From positions 7,698,001 through 7,762,000 of the forward strand of contig OX365949.1 in NCBI GenBank assembly GCA_947247005.1: a DNA stretch of 64,000 bases, read 5' to 3'. The notes beneath the pieces are model-generated. The model searched no databases. It worked only from the letters and a program-made list of their open reading frames with translations, and was not told the origin of the DNA. The translations under genes and the position numbers were made by a program. Of the stretch, positions 26,600 through 38,350 are shown one piece after another; position 1 is the first letter of the stretch, and the number at the start of each line of letters is the position of its first letter. This stretch comes from Spisula solida (taxonomy: Eukaryota; Mollusca; Bivalvia; Venerida; Mactridae).

Positions 26600-26930
26600 T
26601 ATCTCTTTGAACACGGTCATGTTGATAATATGCAAATATTTAATTTACCCCTATCTTGAGGCCAATAAAGGTCTCCCAACGTTCTTATTGATAGGTTAAT
26701 TTCCAAATCTGTCAAACAATCAATTAATTTAGAGAGATAGGCCATTTTCTGGTAGTTAATTTCACGACGTGAGATCCTCACAAACGCACCGTGTCCGCAG
26801 ATGACCGCGGCAGACAAGGTTGTATGAGTGACGTTCGTTATCGGACCCTTATAATCCCATATGGTCAGTGATGTGGTCACTTATTGTCCATAATTAACTG
26901 ACTGGTCAATTTTAGCCGTCATCGATGATA
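26600..26930. promoter_or_regulatory. Candidate conserved non-coding block
   Basis: Repeat-free stretch with AATCAATTAATTTA, GGCCAATAAAGG, CGCAGATGACCGCGGCAGAC and CATAATTAACTG. Upstream of Irx; speculative. Confidence 0.22.
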
Positions 26931-27284
26931 GAGCCTAATTTAAGTTGAATTTAGCCAATTCAAAACTTTAACATCCATCGCGCATTCTCGTCCTAGCAAC
27001 CTGTCGATTTGTTCTCAGTTTATCTGAAGTGTTTCATACATTTTAGTTCAATGACGACATTGATTTAAAATAACTAACTCGTCTATAAATACATTGTCTT
27101 TTCATTGTTTATCGTAGTTTCGTGTTCTTACGTATTAGTGTTAATTAACAAACTATCAAGCTAATCCTTTATATATGGTGATCGACTCCAATCCAAAAAT
27201 ATAGTCCCCAATATTGCATGGTATCTTATCAATGTCAATATTTACCAAAAACACAAGAAGTTTGAGTAAATAGTCATAGTGTGC

Positions 27285-27370
27285 TAGGTAATAGGACCGC
27301 GGACTCCTAAACGGTTCGAGTTCCGGCTGGGAAGAGCGTTTCCGCTGTTTCCATGGACCTAATCACGCCC
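27285..27370 (+). mobile_element. tRNA-like SINE fragment
   Basis: GTGCTAGGTAATAGGACCGC, GGACTCCTAAACGG and GGTTCGAGTTCCGG at tRNA-like spacing. Confidence 0.4.
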
Positions 27371-27828
27371 GTACACTGATAACGTAATCTATATTAGCTA
27401 GATACAGAAAGTAATGTTATTATTATTGTTTTGCGATGAACGTTGTATAAAAGTGCAACGGTTTTAACAGTTTTGAACTTCTTAATTACGTACTAAAATA
27501 TCTCATAAAGACACAAACTATTATACCGCCCTTTCCAAGAAATGAACGCAAAATATTTACACGTATTTTTTAGCACATAAACTTTTATGTTTTTTGTTTA
27601 AAACTATTTATTTATCACTGCGAACGTGATTCTAGTCATCTAGGGACAACATGGTTATACGCCGTACGCCGGTACTGCTTTTTTAAAAGTCGTTACGGAA
27701 ATTTTACACTTACTTTCCGATTTAAATTCTATAAAATGCTTGAACAGCAACACAATGCTTGTGGTTAAGGGTTGTTCAATGTCAATTATGACTCAGTTGT
27801 ATATAGAACTATGTTTAAACCATGTATG

Positions 27829-27840
27829 ACCCCCCCCCCC
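27829..27840. repeat. Poly-C run
   Basis: A run of about 11 C in otherwise AT-rich DNA. Confidence 0.9.
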
Positions 27841-28974
27841 AATATATAGATTTAAAAACAATAAGCAATATTTTTTATTTGAACGTAAGTTTAAGGTTTT
27901 CGTAAGTGCTTTGATTAGAGAGTATATCCGGAAAGGTACTAAGATGAACCAGCATAATACTGGAAGGCGGGATTTTTTAAAAAAAAAATCTAACTTTAAA
28001 TTAATAGCAGAGGATATAATAAAGTCTAAATCCGGACTTCCGTGGTTACGGTTGATGATGACGATGTATTTTTCCCGTACCGGGCGTCACGCAGACCGTC
28101 GGCGACATGGATATTACATCGTTGATTATGTTGTTTATGAAACTAGCCACAACACTTATCATTTTCACACGTTGTTGAAATTACATGTTGTAGCGTATTA
28201 TTTACACTATTTATTATCCGGAAAATGTCGAAGGTTGTCGAGAAGACCCGAGACAGGTGACCAAGATGGCGTCAAGAGTGTCTAACACATGTGATAGGCA
28301 ATGTTACGTAAAAACAACATTTACCTTTTTAACATAATCGAACGTTTGAGATCGACGTAATAATTATTGCCCAATTGAAAAAAAAAATTATTATGTTCAA
28401 TTTTGCACGTGATAGTTTTATATGTGCTATAATATTTTATATGTATTGCCATGTACATGAATGATACTGAAATAAACTAAATATGTTAGTTTCAATTTTA
28501 GTATGGCAAAATGTATCATACTTTTGATTGTTGTCATCATGAGTCATGAATTCAGTCAATGTAATTAATTAATGTACGCGGATACAAAACATGTACAGTA
28601 AAATCATAAATTCATAACATTTTTCCTCGTGACTATAGTTTGACTATTCGCTTCAAACAACAATACATACGATGTTCATACGTAATGAATCATTATTTAT
28701 ATAGATGATTAAAATGATTAATTTAAAAGTATTGATTGATATATTTTATTGTCATTTCTATTTAACGCTCAGCCAATATGGCTTATAAGACAACTGGGTT
28801 CTGAACACTTCTCAGCCCACTCGTTAAAGGTACAGGGACGAATTACAAATGTATTATTCAATTTTTGTACATGTATATTATGTATTGGATTGGCAATATT
28901 CATACTATTATGTTTTCGTCAAATAAGATACTGAAGTTGAAAGTTGAACACTAGCTACTAGTACATGTACATCA

Positions 28975-29040
28975 GAACGTATCGGACCCGCGGGATTCGA
29001 ACGTCACCGATTTTACGCTTCTGAACTGCAGTAGACATGT
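28975..29040 (-). mobile_element. tRNA-like SINE fragment
   Basis: On minus, GACGTTCGAATCCCGCGGGT is a good B box in a GC-richer patch; no clear A box. Confidence 0.35.
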
Positions 29041-29184
29041 ATTTTGAAGATATGTCTATACGATAATTTACTGGTAATGACATAATGATGCAGATTATGA
29101 CAGGTGAGAGTATGACGTGTAACTACGTAATATTATGACAAGCAGGTAGACACAGGTTCTCGTACAGAACGCCAGCAGCAATCT

Positions 29185-29420
29185 TATCACCATGGTGACA
29201 GATATTGTAAGTATTAATTAGTATTTTAGACATTATAATGACCTGCTAATTGAAAGGTAATGAACTCTAGACACCGGGGACAATTTGTTAAAGAAGATTT
29301 GTGTTTAAATATGGCGTATTTAACACAGACTTTGCCCAGACTAATGTCCATGTGGTGCCTTATTGGACAAATTATTTGTTAATTAATATTCCACTTAATG
29401 GCGCCAACTACTATAATTAT
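29185..29420. promoter_or_regulatory. Candidate conserved non-coding block
   Basis: Begins with the 12-bp palindrome TCACCATGGTGA and contains GTATTAATTAGTA, GACCTGCTAATTGAAAGG and TTGTTAATTAATATTCC. Speculative. Confidence 0.25.
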
Positions 29421-29755
29421 ACCGTATAATTATATACACTACTTAACGTTAACTGACCTCAGATAAATGGACAGTCTGTCATAAGGAGTTTACAAAAATA
29501 TGTAATGCAATTTATTACATAATTATGATTTATATTTGGTTGACAAATCCAGACCGATATTTTGCTTGAGGTAAATATTAAGTAAGCTTGTACAATTTCA
29601 AACCTTAAAACTTTTGGAAGAGACGGGAGTGTTCTTACCGATCCGTTATAACATGCAGATTCACGATAATGTATTTTTCCACGTCAGTACCAACATCCAT
29701 TGAAATCTATGCTGAGGTTAATCTTTACTTCATCATGGAAAAACAATCCTAATTA

Positions 29756-29855
29756 GAACAGAACAGAACAGAACAGAACAGAACAGAACAGAACAGAACA
29801 GAACAGAACAGAACAGAACAGAACAGAACAGAACAGAACAGAACAGAACAGAACA
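29756..29855 (-). repeat. (GAACA)20 pentanucleotide microsatellite, likely a LINE 3' tail
   Basis: Twenty perfect pentamers. On the minus strand the sequence entering the array reads TCTGAATAAATATC then (TGTTC)n. This is the pattern of a retrotransposon 3' end with an AATAAA-like signal followed by a short-unit tail. The same pentamer appears on the other strand at 22.45 kb. Confidence 0.9.
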
Positions 29856-30702
29856 GATATTTATTCAGATTTGTACATCATCCATACATATAACATATAA
29901 ATAGAATTATATACATACATAAAGTTATCACATGCTTATTTTGTTAGTAAATAAATTGTCAGTCGAGGATAAACTATATTATTCGTTGTTAGTTCATATT
30001 ATTCAAAATATTATTTCTAATCATTACAACTTTCTTATAATATTATAGCTAATTTATATAACTGAGTTTTATTTATAGAGTTGAATAGTTCTAAAAAAAC
30101 AGAACCTTTATTTTTTAGCACAGATTACAAAGTAATTGCACATAATATACAAAAATGATAAACATAGATAAGGGTGTTAATAGAATTAAACAACAAATGA
30201 GAACTCATTAAATATTTTCATGATCAAACAACATTATTTGTCAAGAATCATGACTGTAATACATATACACATAAATGTGAGGAAAGAATATAAAGTGGTT
30301 TTCTTTGATTTAACGACCATCCGCTCAAAGTATTCTTGTATTAAATGATCAAATATCGACATAAAACATCGGCAGCAATTGTTGATGTATCCCTAAACTG
30401 AATGTATATGGTCATTGGTCAGTAATATAATACATATAATTACACTTGCCAGATCATACATTTTATTGGTGATAAACATACTCAATGTTTTCGTCAAATA
30501 CAATATTGAAGTTGGAAGTTGAAATACACTTGATCTGCTCTGTCAAAACGATGACCTTATGAAGACAATTCTACGTCAATCGGCGGATTGGATTCCCTAT
30601 CGAACAGATCATTACCTTCCATGAAAATATGACAACCAATTCCATCTTCTTCCACATGTGGATGAGTTGCTGGTTCCCGGTGAATGGATAATTATGTGAT
30701 TT

Positions 30703-30970
30703 CAGGGCTGGTATTCACAAAGCCTCTTATTAGAAAACTTAGGAATTTCTTAAACATTTGATTTTTTCTTAAGTGTATCAGCTAAGCAAGAAAATCAAGA
30801 TGCTGAATATTTTACATAGTTTTGAAGTATTAGGTAAACAGCTACTATAATCACTAAGAAAACATGGATTATTTTTTAAATTGCCGGACATATGAGCTGC
30901 ACAAATTTTTGACTTAAGTCAAAATATTGAAGTTTTTTTTACTTAAGATGATTTGTGAATACCAGCCCTG
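30703..30970. mobile_element. MITE with 19-bp perfect terminal inverted repeats
   Basis: The left end CAGGGCTGGTATTCACAAA (30703-30721) is exactly inverted at the right end (30952-30970). The imperfect match continues inward about 20 bp (CATCTTAAGTAAAAAAAACT type). Interior shares TACTATAATCACTAAGAAAA with the copy at 3.8 kb. It has no coding capacity. A clear target-site duplication could not be read. Confidence 0.88.
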
Positions 30971-33020
30971 GTTAGAATAAAGTCCGGGAACCTGTGATGT
31001 GAATTTGTCGTACATGTATAACTAAAAAAAACTTGAGAAATGGCGTTCAACACAAAATTCAGCACAAAATCTGTAAATTGCTCCGGGTTTACATATTATT
31101 TGAGAATTATTACTTACGATAACGTGATTCTTGTGAATAATCTTTCTGTACTACGGATAGCGGGCTTATATGTAGAACCGTTTGTTTGACAGATCGTTGC
31201 ACGAACAATAATAAAACATCATATTTATTAAAACGTAGATTTACGTCATCTTGATAACGGTTGGAACGAGGATTTAATCGCAGTGTTTCAAATTTCTTTT
31301 ATAAAGGATAACAGCACATCTCGTGTTCCAAATTATATTTATACAAGAAAACCTAAGTATTTGATTTGATAACAAAACGTATTCTTTGTTATCGTGCAAC
31401 TAGCGTGGGGCTGATGGCGTAGTTGTGTACTAGGGGAGTGTTCTACATGCCACGTCGGGTTTATGGGGCTAATTATAAGCCAATGGCGTACATTGTGTTT
31501 ACAAAATGATAATTCTTGAGATAGCCTCACATTCCGGTAGATTGTTTGAGACAAAATGGTAATATTATTAGACACAAACAAAGATTTTTGTTTAAAGTGC
31601 GACCTAAAACATTCTTCAAGCAAAGCCAACGTTATTAAAAAATATCATACCTAACAATCATCTTCGTGCCGGCTGGCACATCGGGCTGCTAACAGAGTTC
31701 ACCATTGCTTTCTATCTTATACAATATTTTCAGTTTCTCATAGAGCGTTTACTATACCTATAGTTTTGACCTCATTGTTGATGGCCCTTCGTCATGTCTC
31801 TTTCGATCTTTCTCATTGAAGACCGGAAGTCAGCTACCAATTTTCATGTTTAAGGGGAATCTTTTGGGGGGGAAATCAGATATTCCTGGTCTTTCTGGAA
31901 ATTATGTTTTATTATGTACATTTGTACCACATAACCGGAATTAATTATTGCAAACTTTCCAGGGTTGCACCATGATATTGGTCTCAAACTCAAAATATAA
32001 TTTAAATAAAATCTCAAGTTTACCTTAAATTTCTTTTTTATATGCTTCTGGGGATTGGGGTCTGTTTAAATTACTATCTCCTGACTATATGTACCTTTTA
32101 CCTTTTTGTTAATTTTGGACCGTGACTTGCAAACTCTGAGTCGAGTTTTTGTTTCATGATTAAAGCCTGCTAGTATTATATTACTATATTTTATTTTAAC
32201 TGACAGCTGCTTATTCATGCTTGTTTACAGAACACGAAAAAGGCCACAAGTTCACCTAGTTTTTGTAATATTACTCATCCACACTGTGTTTTTTTATATA
32301 TTGAAATGTGTTATATTTTGGTGTGGTATAAAACCGCATCTAAGTTTATAGTTCATAAGATTGACCAAATCATGTATTTTTTTAATCATACATGTATTTC
32401 CCGAAAATGCGGAAAGGACAGCAATTATTCATGTGTTGATTAGTCATGTAAACATACGACACACACGTACCATTGAAGGCGCTTTACATATTATAGTGTT
32501 GCAGCCACAGATGCATCCTCTACCAGAACAGATACCGCATGATCTGACCAAAGGTCCAGACTGAGAGAAAGCCCCCGAAGAGAGAGACAGAGACATACAT
32601 TAAATACAAACATGTCCGGCGCTGCAGGATCAGTGCGCCTAGCTCATATTTCAAATAGACAGTCTGGTTCTTTAAGTACTCGATATATCGATGGCTTAGA
32701 TTGAGAAGGTCGTAAACCTTATAAGACACATACATATTTGAAATTGGCACCACAAGGCGCTTCTTATGAGCCATTTTTCATGAAAATCGCAACTGTTCAT
32801 GATGACCCAACTGAAGTGGAAAAGGCATGTTTTTCCATATTAAAAGTAAAGAGTAATTTTTAGACAGTTCTTTCTTGTGTTTCTTCCAAATAGTGTGTAC
32901 TTACGACCTTCTCATTCTAAGCCAGCGATTATCTCTATGTATTTATCATCAGTTACTGCTCTGTCATCTTCCTGGCCTTCAACTGCACCATCATCACAAA
33001 GGTAGTCATTGTCTTCACTG

Positions 33021-33057
33021 TCGTCATCATCGTCGTCATCATCTTCGTCATCATCGC
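33021..33057. repeat. (TCATCG)/(TCA)n trinucleotide repeat
   Basis: TCG and TCA triplets, imperfect, immediately left of the SINE copy at 33.1 kb. Confidence 0.8.
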
Positions 33058-33099
33058 TGTTGTATTCACTGTCGTGGCTTTCCTTACAAACTGTATCCG

Positions 33100-33230
33100 A
33101 TGCCGAGCATAGCCTTTATTTGCCAGGCGTTTTCTGCTGAAATATGCAGGCATATGAGTGTATCCCGCAATTGAACCCGGGTCACCAGATTAGACGGCAA
33201 GCGCGCTAACCATTTAGCTATAGAGGCACA
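33100..33230 (-). mobile_element. tRNA-derived SINE, family A copy 4
   Basis: The clearest copy. On minus: A box within TAGCTAAATGGTTAGCGCGC, B box GGTTCAATTGC, then the shared tail CATATTTCAGCAGAAAACGC and GGCTATGCTCGGCA. The spacing between boxes is that of a tRNA. Confidence 0.88.
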
Positions 33231-34489
33231 CTATCATATCATCTCAACTTAATCATTGGCATTGTGTATTGCAGTTCTTAATAACAACAAAGACCAGATC
33301 CTGAATATTTCTATTTCTCCACTCAAATAATCAACTGAACAAAGCTACCAACAAACTACTGAATGAAAAGCACATCTTAATATTGGTAGTTTTGCTTGAT
33401 TTGCATATTTCCCTGACCCGGACTCTCGAGGGACGGTCTGACATTGGATTTATTCTGGCATTTTAAACGACTTTCAATTTCTATAATGAGCATATAACGA
33501 AGCATCAACTGGAGATATTACGCTCATATTCGCTGGAGAACTAGTCGATGAAAATTCATAGGATTTCAATGCGATAAATTTCATACAATGGGAGAGGCTG
33601 ACGAAGAAATCGCTGTTTAACAACTATAAACATGCTTGTAATCTGTATAAAAGAAAAACGTTCGTGTTAGACTCAAATATAGTTTGCCGAACACCGCCGT
33701 ATTGTGATTTGATTTTTATAATCGTACAAAAACCGTGCATGGTATTAAGCAGTTATAGAAATTTCAAAGATATTTTGCTGCCAAAACTGATTTTCCTGTA
33801 ATAGTCACTTGATCAATATTTATAACCACAGATATTTGACAGCAAATATACGAAGTCGTAAATAATTCTACTGGTTAAACCCCTCGGGTATTACAATCGT
33901 ATTTATTCGTGAATAAAATGATAAATGTAATAATTGAAAACACTCAATACACGTAAATCGTATCAATCGTCCAAATATTTTCCTTAAATGATCAGATCGC
34001 TTGTGGAATGGTTAAAAGAAATGTTGTCGTTCAGTGCCGGAACATGGGAAGTTTTGCTTTTATAGAAATTAAAACATGCCGAGTTAATGACGACGGGTTC
34101 CCGGACACCTCGAATGGTTACCCGTGGCTCTCGGATTATTCCGAAGCCGTCCCAAACAAAGCGTCGGCACCCTGATGGCACTTAAGAACTTATATTTTTT
34201 TAGATCGAAAATTGTTCACCCCCAGGTTTAAGTAAGGCTTCCGGGAGTGCAGAAATGACACGAAAGGTTCCAGAACACTGCGAAGAAATGGGGGAACCGT
34301 CCCAAGTTTGCGAATTTTGCTGGGGGTGCTGGAGAACGCAATGTTTAAAGTGATATACATCTTTCAAACCAATTTTTTATTTTATCGCCCAAACTGATTG
34401 AATAAAACATATGTATAGTTACTAAACTCAGTAAACTGTGATATTTTTGTACTCCCCAAACGTGTTTGAGTGCTTCTTTAAGACGCTAT

Positions 34490-34625
34490 GGTGTATGTTT
34501 TTGTTGTTCAATGTTATGTTTGTTATGGTGACTTGTACATATACTGGTAATCTGCGTGTTTATTTGTACCTTTCCTGCTCTGCTATTTCTGTCGAATGCT
34601 GCCTTCCCTGTCCGATTTTTTTCAT
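34490..34625 (-). repeat. Dispersed repeat B, minus copy
   Basis: On plus, CTGCTCTGCTATTTCTGTCG and AATGCTGCCTTCCCTGTCCG are the reverse complement of the repeat-B core. Confidence 0.7.
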
Positions 34626-35014
34626 CTTTATGGGCTTCGTTATATTGAATATAAAATATTCTATTTACCCATTATACAATTTGTTATTCAGACCGTATAC
34701 TCACTAGTTTATATGATCATCTCTCAGACATAATACCTCACTTATATTGACGTTAACACTTCTTATTCAATTATTGCTAATACTATATTTCGAATGTTAA
34801 GCACGCAAACAAAGAAAGATCGCAATTACTCAAATACAATACACGTCAGAGCCAATATCATTGATGATGCTTTAATGTACACGTACAGCCTCTGTAGAGC
34901 AACACCATTTGGGAGCTGCAAAGATTGTCGTTGTCTCGAGGTTGTTGTACCACAGAGGTTTATTTTATAGTAAATATGGGTTTCGGGTAAATTCGAGATA
35001 GAGGTTGCTGCTCT

Positions 35015-35100
35015 ACATAGGGCCGCGCTGGACAGTCGGTAGGGTAAGTACCCGTCTTGCCATTCAGAAGGTAATAAGTTCGAATCATTGATAATACTTT
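35015..35100 (+). mobile_element. tRNA-like SINE fragment
   Basis: GCGCTGGACAGTCGGTAGGG then AGTTCGAATCATTG (weak B box). Confidence 0.35.
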
Positions 35101-35487
35101 GTTTTTGTGATTGTTACATTTTGGCCATATCACGTGGTCATTGACGTCATGTAAGCAAAAGGAAAGTGTGGTACTCAACATCATCAAATATCTGAAGGCG
35201 ATCGAACGCACATGTTATATGGGGGTTTTCTCAGAATGCTTTCAAGTTTGCTACAATTTTTTTGTATTATGCAAAATAATTGTCTCAGAATATTGAACTT
35301 TGTATCATTGTGTGCTTATGCTTACTTAGTCCACTACAAGTTCAAATACACGAACCGCTGAGACAACCCTAGTATACTCAAAGTCAAAAGAAACATTACA
35401 TATTTTTCAATTATAATAAATGTATAAAAAGGCAGGGAAAGTTGATCTTGTTTTTAATTTTTTGGTTTTGAATTTTGTTCAAATGTA

Positions 35488-35647
35488 CAAATTCTAATAC
35501 ATGCATATATATAAATTTACAAATGCTTATACATGCATACATAAAAATGTACAAATTCTAATACATGCATATATATAAATTTACAAATTCTTATACATGC
35601 ATATATATAAATGTACCAATTCTAATACATGTATATATATATATTTA
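35488..35647. repeat. 32-bp AT-rich tandem repeat, 5 copies
   Basis: Five copies of a 32-bp unit beginning CAAATTCTAATACATGCATA, ending in TATATATAAATTTA with small changes; it runs into a short (TA)n. Confidence 0.93.
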
Positions 35648-35688
35648 TATTATTTTATAATGATAACAAAGAAACAGGTATTATAACT

Positions 35689-35876
35689 TTAGAATGTAGC
35701 ATGGGGGTACCGTGCTCCTATTGCAGCTTGGTATACATGCATCACCATCCTTTGAGTATATAGGGAACATCCAACCAGAGGATCATTCATCGTGAAAGCA
35801 GGAAATAGGTGACCTGTCCAGTGTCCACCCACATTTCCACACCGTCGGTCATTTCCTTCGTGAAATGTCAATGACT
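35689..35876 (-). CDS. Possible terminal exon of a Cu/Zn-superoxide-dismutase-like protein
   Basis: A minus-strand open stretch of about 60 residues ends at TAA (35691-35689). An acceptor-like TGTTTATAG sits just above 35876. The peptide contains HEGNDRRCGNVGGHW, which resembles the Cu/Zn SOD pattern of a His-Glu-x-Gly-Asp loop, the disulphide Cys and the Gly-Gly-His-(Tyr/Phe/Trp) metal ligand. It goes on to PLVGCSLYTQRMVMHVYQ, comparable to the late SOD strand with Gly-Arg-x-x-Val-x-His, and ends IGARYPHATF, comparable to the C-terminal Gly-x-Arg-x-Ala-Cys strand. The segment is shorter than a true SOD C-terminal half and several ligands are not convincingly aligned, so it may be a divergent secreted SOD-like protein, a pseudogene fragment or a coincidence. 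No other SOD exon was found nearby. Confidence 0.33.
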
Positions 35877-36151
35877 ATAAACAACATATTACACTACATC
35901 GTATAATTTTAGCCAATGATTGAGGAGTGCTTGGTGACTCACAAACCATGTAGACGTAAGTATAATATATGATACATGCTGAATTAATAAATTCATTGAA
36001 CATGATTTACAATCTATTCATAATGTCACAAAATATTTATAAGTACATGTATATTCTTTTTGAATAATAAGGTCAACTAGAAAGTAAGTGTTTAACACAC
36101 GTATGCAGATAAGCTTCTGTGTTCTTTCAACCTGACTAATACGACGCACAC

Positions 36152-36546
36152 AATTACAGTGTGGTAATACCACGTGACGTTTGGCTACAGGTCTAAGACG
36201 AAATTTACTTAACTTCGAAAACAAAGATAACCGGTTACTTAAGTATTTTATTTCTATACCGATTTCTATGCAACATATGCCAAAGCAAAACTTGTAAGCT
36301 TTAATGTAGGATCCCTATCAGCAGTTTTGCCTAGTACTCCGTGAAACCTTCGGAGTGTCGGTCGTCTTTTCCTCAAGGTTTCACAGAGTGTTTGGCAAAA
36401 CTACCCAACTGCCGATAGAGAACTTACAATTCGTTTAAAGCTTACATTTTGTTAACAGAAATCGGTGTAGAAATAGAATACTTACGGCTATTTTGGTTTC
36501 CGAAGTAATGAAAATTTCGTCTTGGAACTGTAGCCACTGTAATACT
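36152..36546. mobile_element. Foldback element (long imperfect palindrome)
   Basis: Two arms of about 180 bp mirror each other around 36350. Matching pairs, left versus reverse complement of right: TGGCTACAGGTCTAAGACGA / TGGCTACAGTTCCAAGACGA; TTTCTATACCGATTTCTA / TTTCTACACCGATTTCTG; GTAAGCTTTAA in both; CCTATCAGCAGTTTTGCC / CTATCGGCAGTTGGG; CGTGAAACCTTCGG / TGTGAAACCTTGAGG. The left arm has an extra 20-bp stretch near 36161-36180. No protein is encoded. Confidence 0.85.
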
Positions 36547-37362
36547 ATTTAACTGTCATCTTAAAGAACAAATACTGAATCTAACTCTGACACAAAATGG
36601 CAGTAGCTACGAAACTTCCATTTTCTGATTTGATTCCGTTTTCGACACAATCAACAGATAGTAATGAAATAATGTTGTCAGACGGTTCAATCAGAATGTC
36701 GCTGTAATGAAATTACCTCAACCAATCAACTAGCTGTCTTAGATGTCACCGCCGTTAAACTGACCGGAGATAACTACATGAACACCGGTCTTATCGAATC
36801 TAAATACTGTGTCACAGTCCATACTCTGTAGCATCAGGACGCTTGGCAAGCGCTTGAAGAATCAGATGTAAAATGTCGGCTGCAGAAGATTGCGCCTTTA
36901 TTCATCAATTTAGATATTCTAGATTTCTAAACGTACGATGACGTTATCAGAATAGGATTACAGAAGATTGTAAAAGACGGGTAAACTCAAGATTTTGATA
37001 ATTTTCTTCGAGCTACATCGTTTTAAAATAAACATCGTAGTAAAACGTCTCGGAGACGAAAACAATTTTACTTGACATTGTTCACACAGCACGCTGACAC
37101 GATAGATCTAGATCATATTAGTTAGTTTGGCTACCCGACTAGATATATTTTTTTCAATCAATTATCATAACTTTATTTTCAATTTTAGTTAGATTGTGTT
37201 TGGGCTGGATTATCTACCTATGTTTAAGGGTACAAAGGGAAATAATTTGATGAAAAAAGACATGGTATACTGACGAGAAGTCTCTCAAAGTAATCACAGG
37301 GTCTGTATAAACCTTCTAGGAGACTAGTGTTACAGCGTTCCGTCCATTGCTGTGTACATTAC

Positions 37363-37500
37363 TATTACACCTCACTGAGTGTATCTAATGTTTGTTTTAC
37401 CATGTTTTACATTGTTGTCCCTCGCATGTCTATATCGTCTTCCACTCGTAACCATGTTGTACTATGTACCATGGATGAAATAAAGTTTTGTTCTGCAAGT
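37363..37500 (+). mobile_element. LINE-like 3' tail
   Basis: TATGTACCATGGATGAAATAAAG followed by TTTTGTTCTGC resembles the 3' end of non-LTR retrotransposons (stop-proximal AT-rich tail, AATAAA, then short T/C-rich repeat). No ORF remains upstream. Confidence 0.4.
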
Positions 37501-38029
37501 TAGTTTTCCTGGAATTGATAACCAACCATAGCAATACTGATGTTATATTTCGCAAACTGCTGGATACTTTGGTAAATGCAGCGTATATGACAGAAGCCAT
37601 TGTGACAGAAGATCATAATCTGTCCAACTCCTAGCCGCCATTACCACGTAACAACGTAGTTCTAAAAAGAAGATCTGTAATTTTCATGATCAATTTGACA
37701 CAAAAAAAACCATTCCAATTATGGTGTATTTGATATGAAATAGTTGCTTGAGATGCAATCATGTTTTGTCACTTTAAACAAATGACTGGTTTATGCATGG
37801 TTACAAACCAACCTGGAGCCGGATGATGTCTGTGTGTCCGACGTGTGCTCGATGTCTAGGCCGATGAGTGAGCAACGCATGCCGAATACATGTGTTTCAA
37901 AAAGAGTTGATTTACCCCGTCCACCGGCTCGACTGGACCAAAGTAAAACATAGAGTGATGGAGGGGCATCGAATGGTTACCGACAAATAACAGCGGGCGA
38001 TACAACGTCATACGTATTTGAAACTAGGT

Positions 38030-38350
38030 AATTCATTTTTTTGGCTGAAACTATGTATTTCAGCTTTTGTGTAGATAGAACTACGTCATTTGACTATTTG
38101 TTTACCTGAAACTTAAAATGTCTTCCAGCGTTTTGTAGCTGAAACTAGGTCATACAAGTTTTTTTATAGCTTCGACTACATGTATGTTCTTTCAGCTTTT
38201 TGTCAAGTGAAACTTGGACTTTCAGCAGTTTGGTTTCAGTTTCTTGTTCAGTTGTTTCTTGGGCATTGTGCTGTGTGGTTTTGGTCTGGTTTTTAAAAAG
38301 TTTTCTGTGCTCGGCTGTTTCAGTTGAGTGCTTCCTTCCCTGTTCATTTT
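38030..38350 (-). repeat. Dispersed repeat B with internal GCTGAAACTA units, minus copy
   Basis: Left part has diverged repeats around GCTGAAACTAGGTCATACAA; the right part is the repeat-B core (GTGCTCGGCTGTTTCAGTTG, AGTGCTTCCTTCCCTG). The order is the mirror image of 49.2 kb. Confidence 0.78.

Larger units (their letters stand above)
24846..29755. other. Intergenic, upstream of Irx
   Basis: Holds three candidate regulatory blocks, two SINE fragments and a poly-C run. The 124-codon plus frame at 27911-28285 has no recognisable domain and includes a poly-A slip site; not called as a gene. Confidence 0.45.
29856..35487. other. Intergenic, mixed repeats
   Basis: Besides the MITE, SINE and repeat-B copies, there is a GC-richer patch at 34080-34340 with CCGTCCCAA occurring twice, which I cannot assign. 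Minus frame 32520-32774 (84 codons) is unrecognised. Confidence 0.45.

Noticed and set aside
27911..28285. 124-codon plus-strand frame
   Set aside because: No recognisable motif, includes a poly-A slip tract, no supporting neighbours.
32520..32774. 84-codon minus-strand frame
   Set aside because: No family resemblance; overlaps another chance frame on plus.
34080..34340. GC-richer patch with CCGTCCCAA twice
   Set aside because: No reading frame, hairpin or repeat copy explains it; could not be assigned.
36700..36960. Retrotransposon gag-like start (VTAVKLTGDNYMN)
   Set aside because: Only about 12 residues resemble copia-type gag (LxGxNY), with a stop soon after; too short to annotate.
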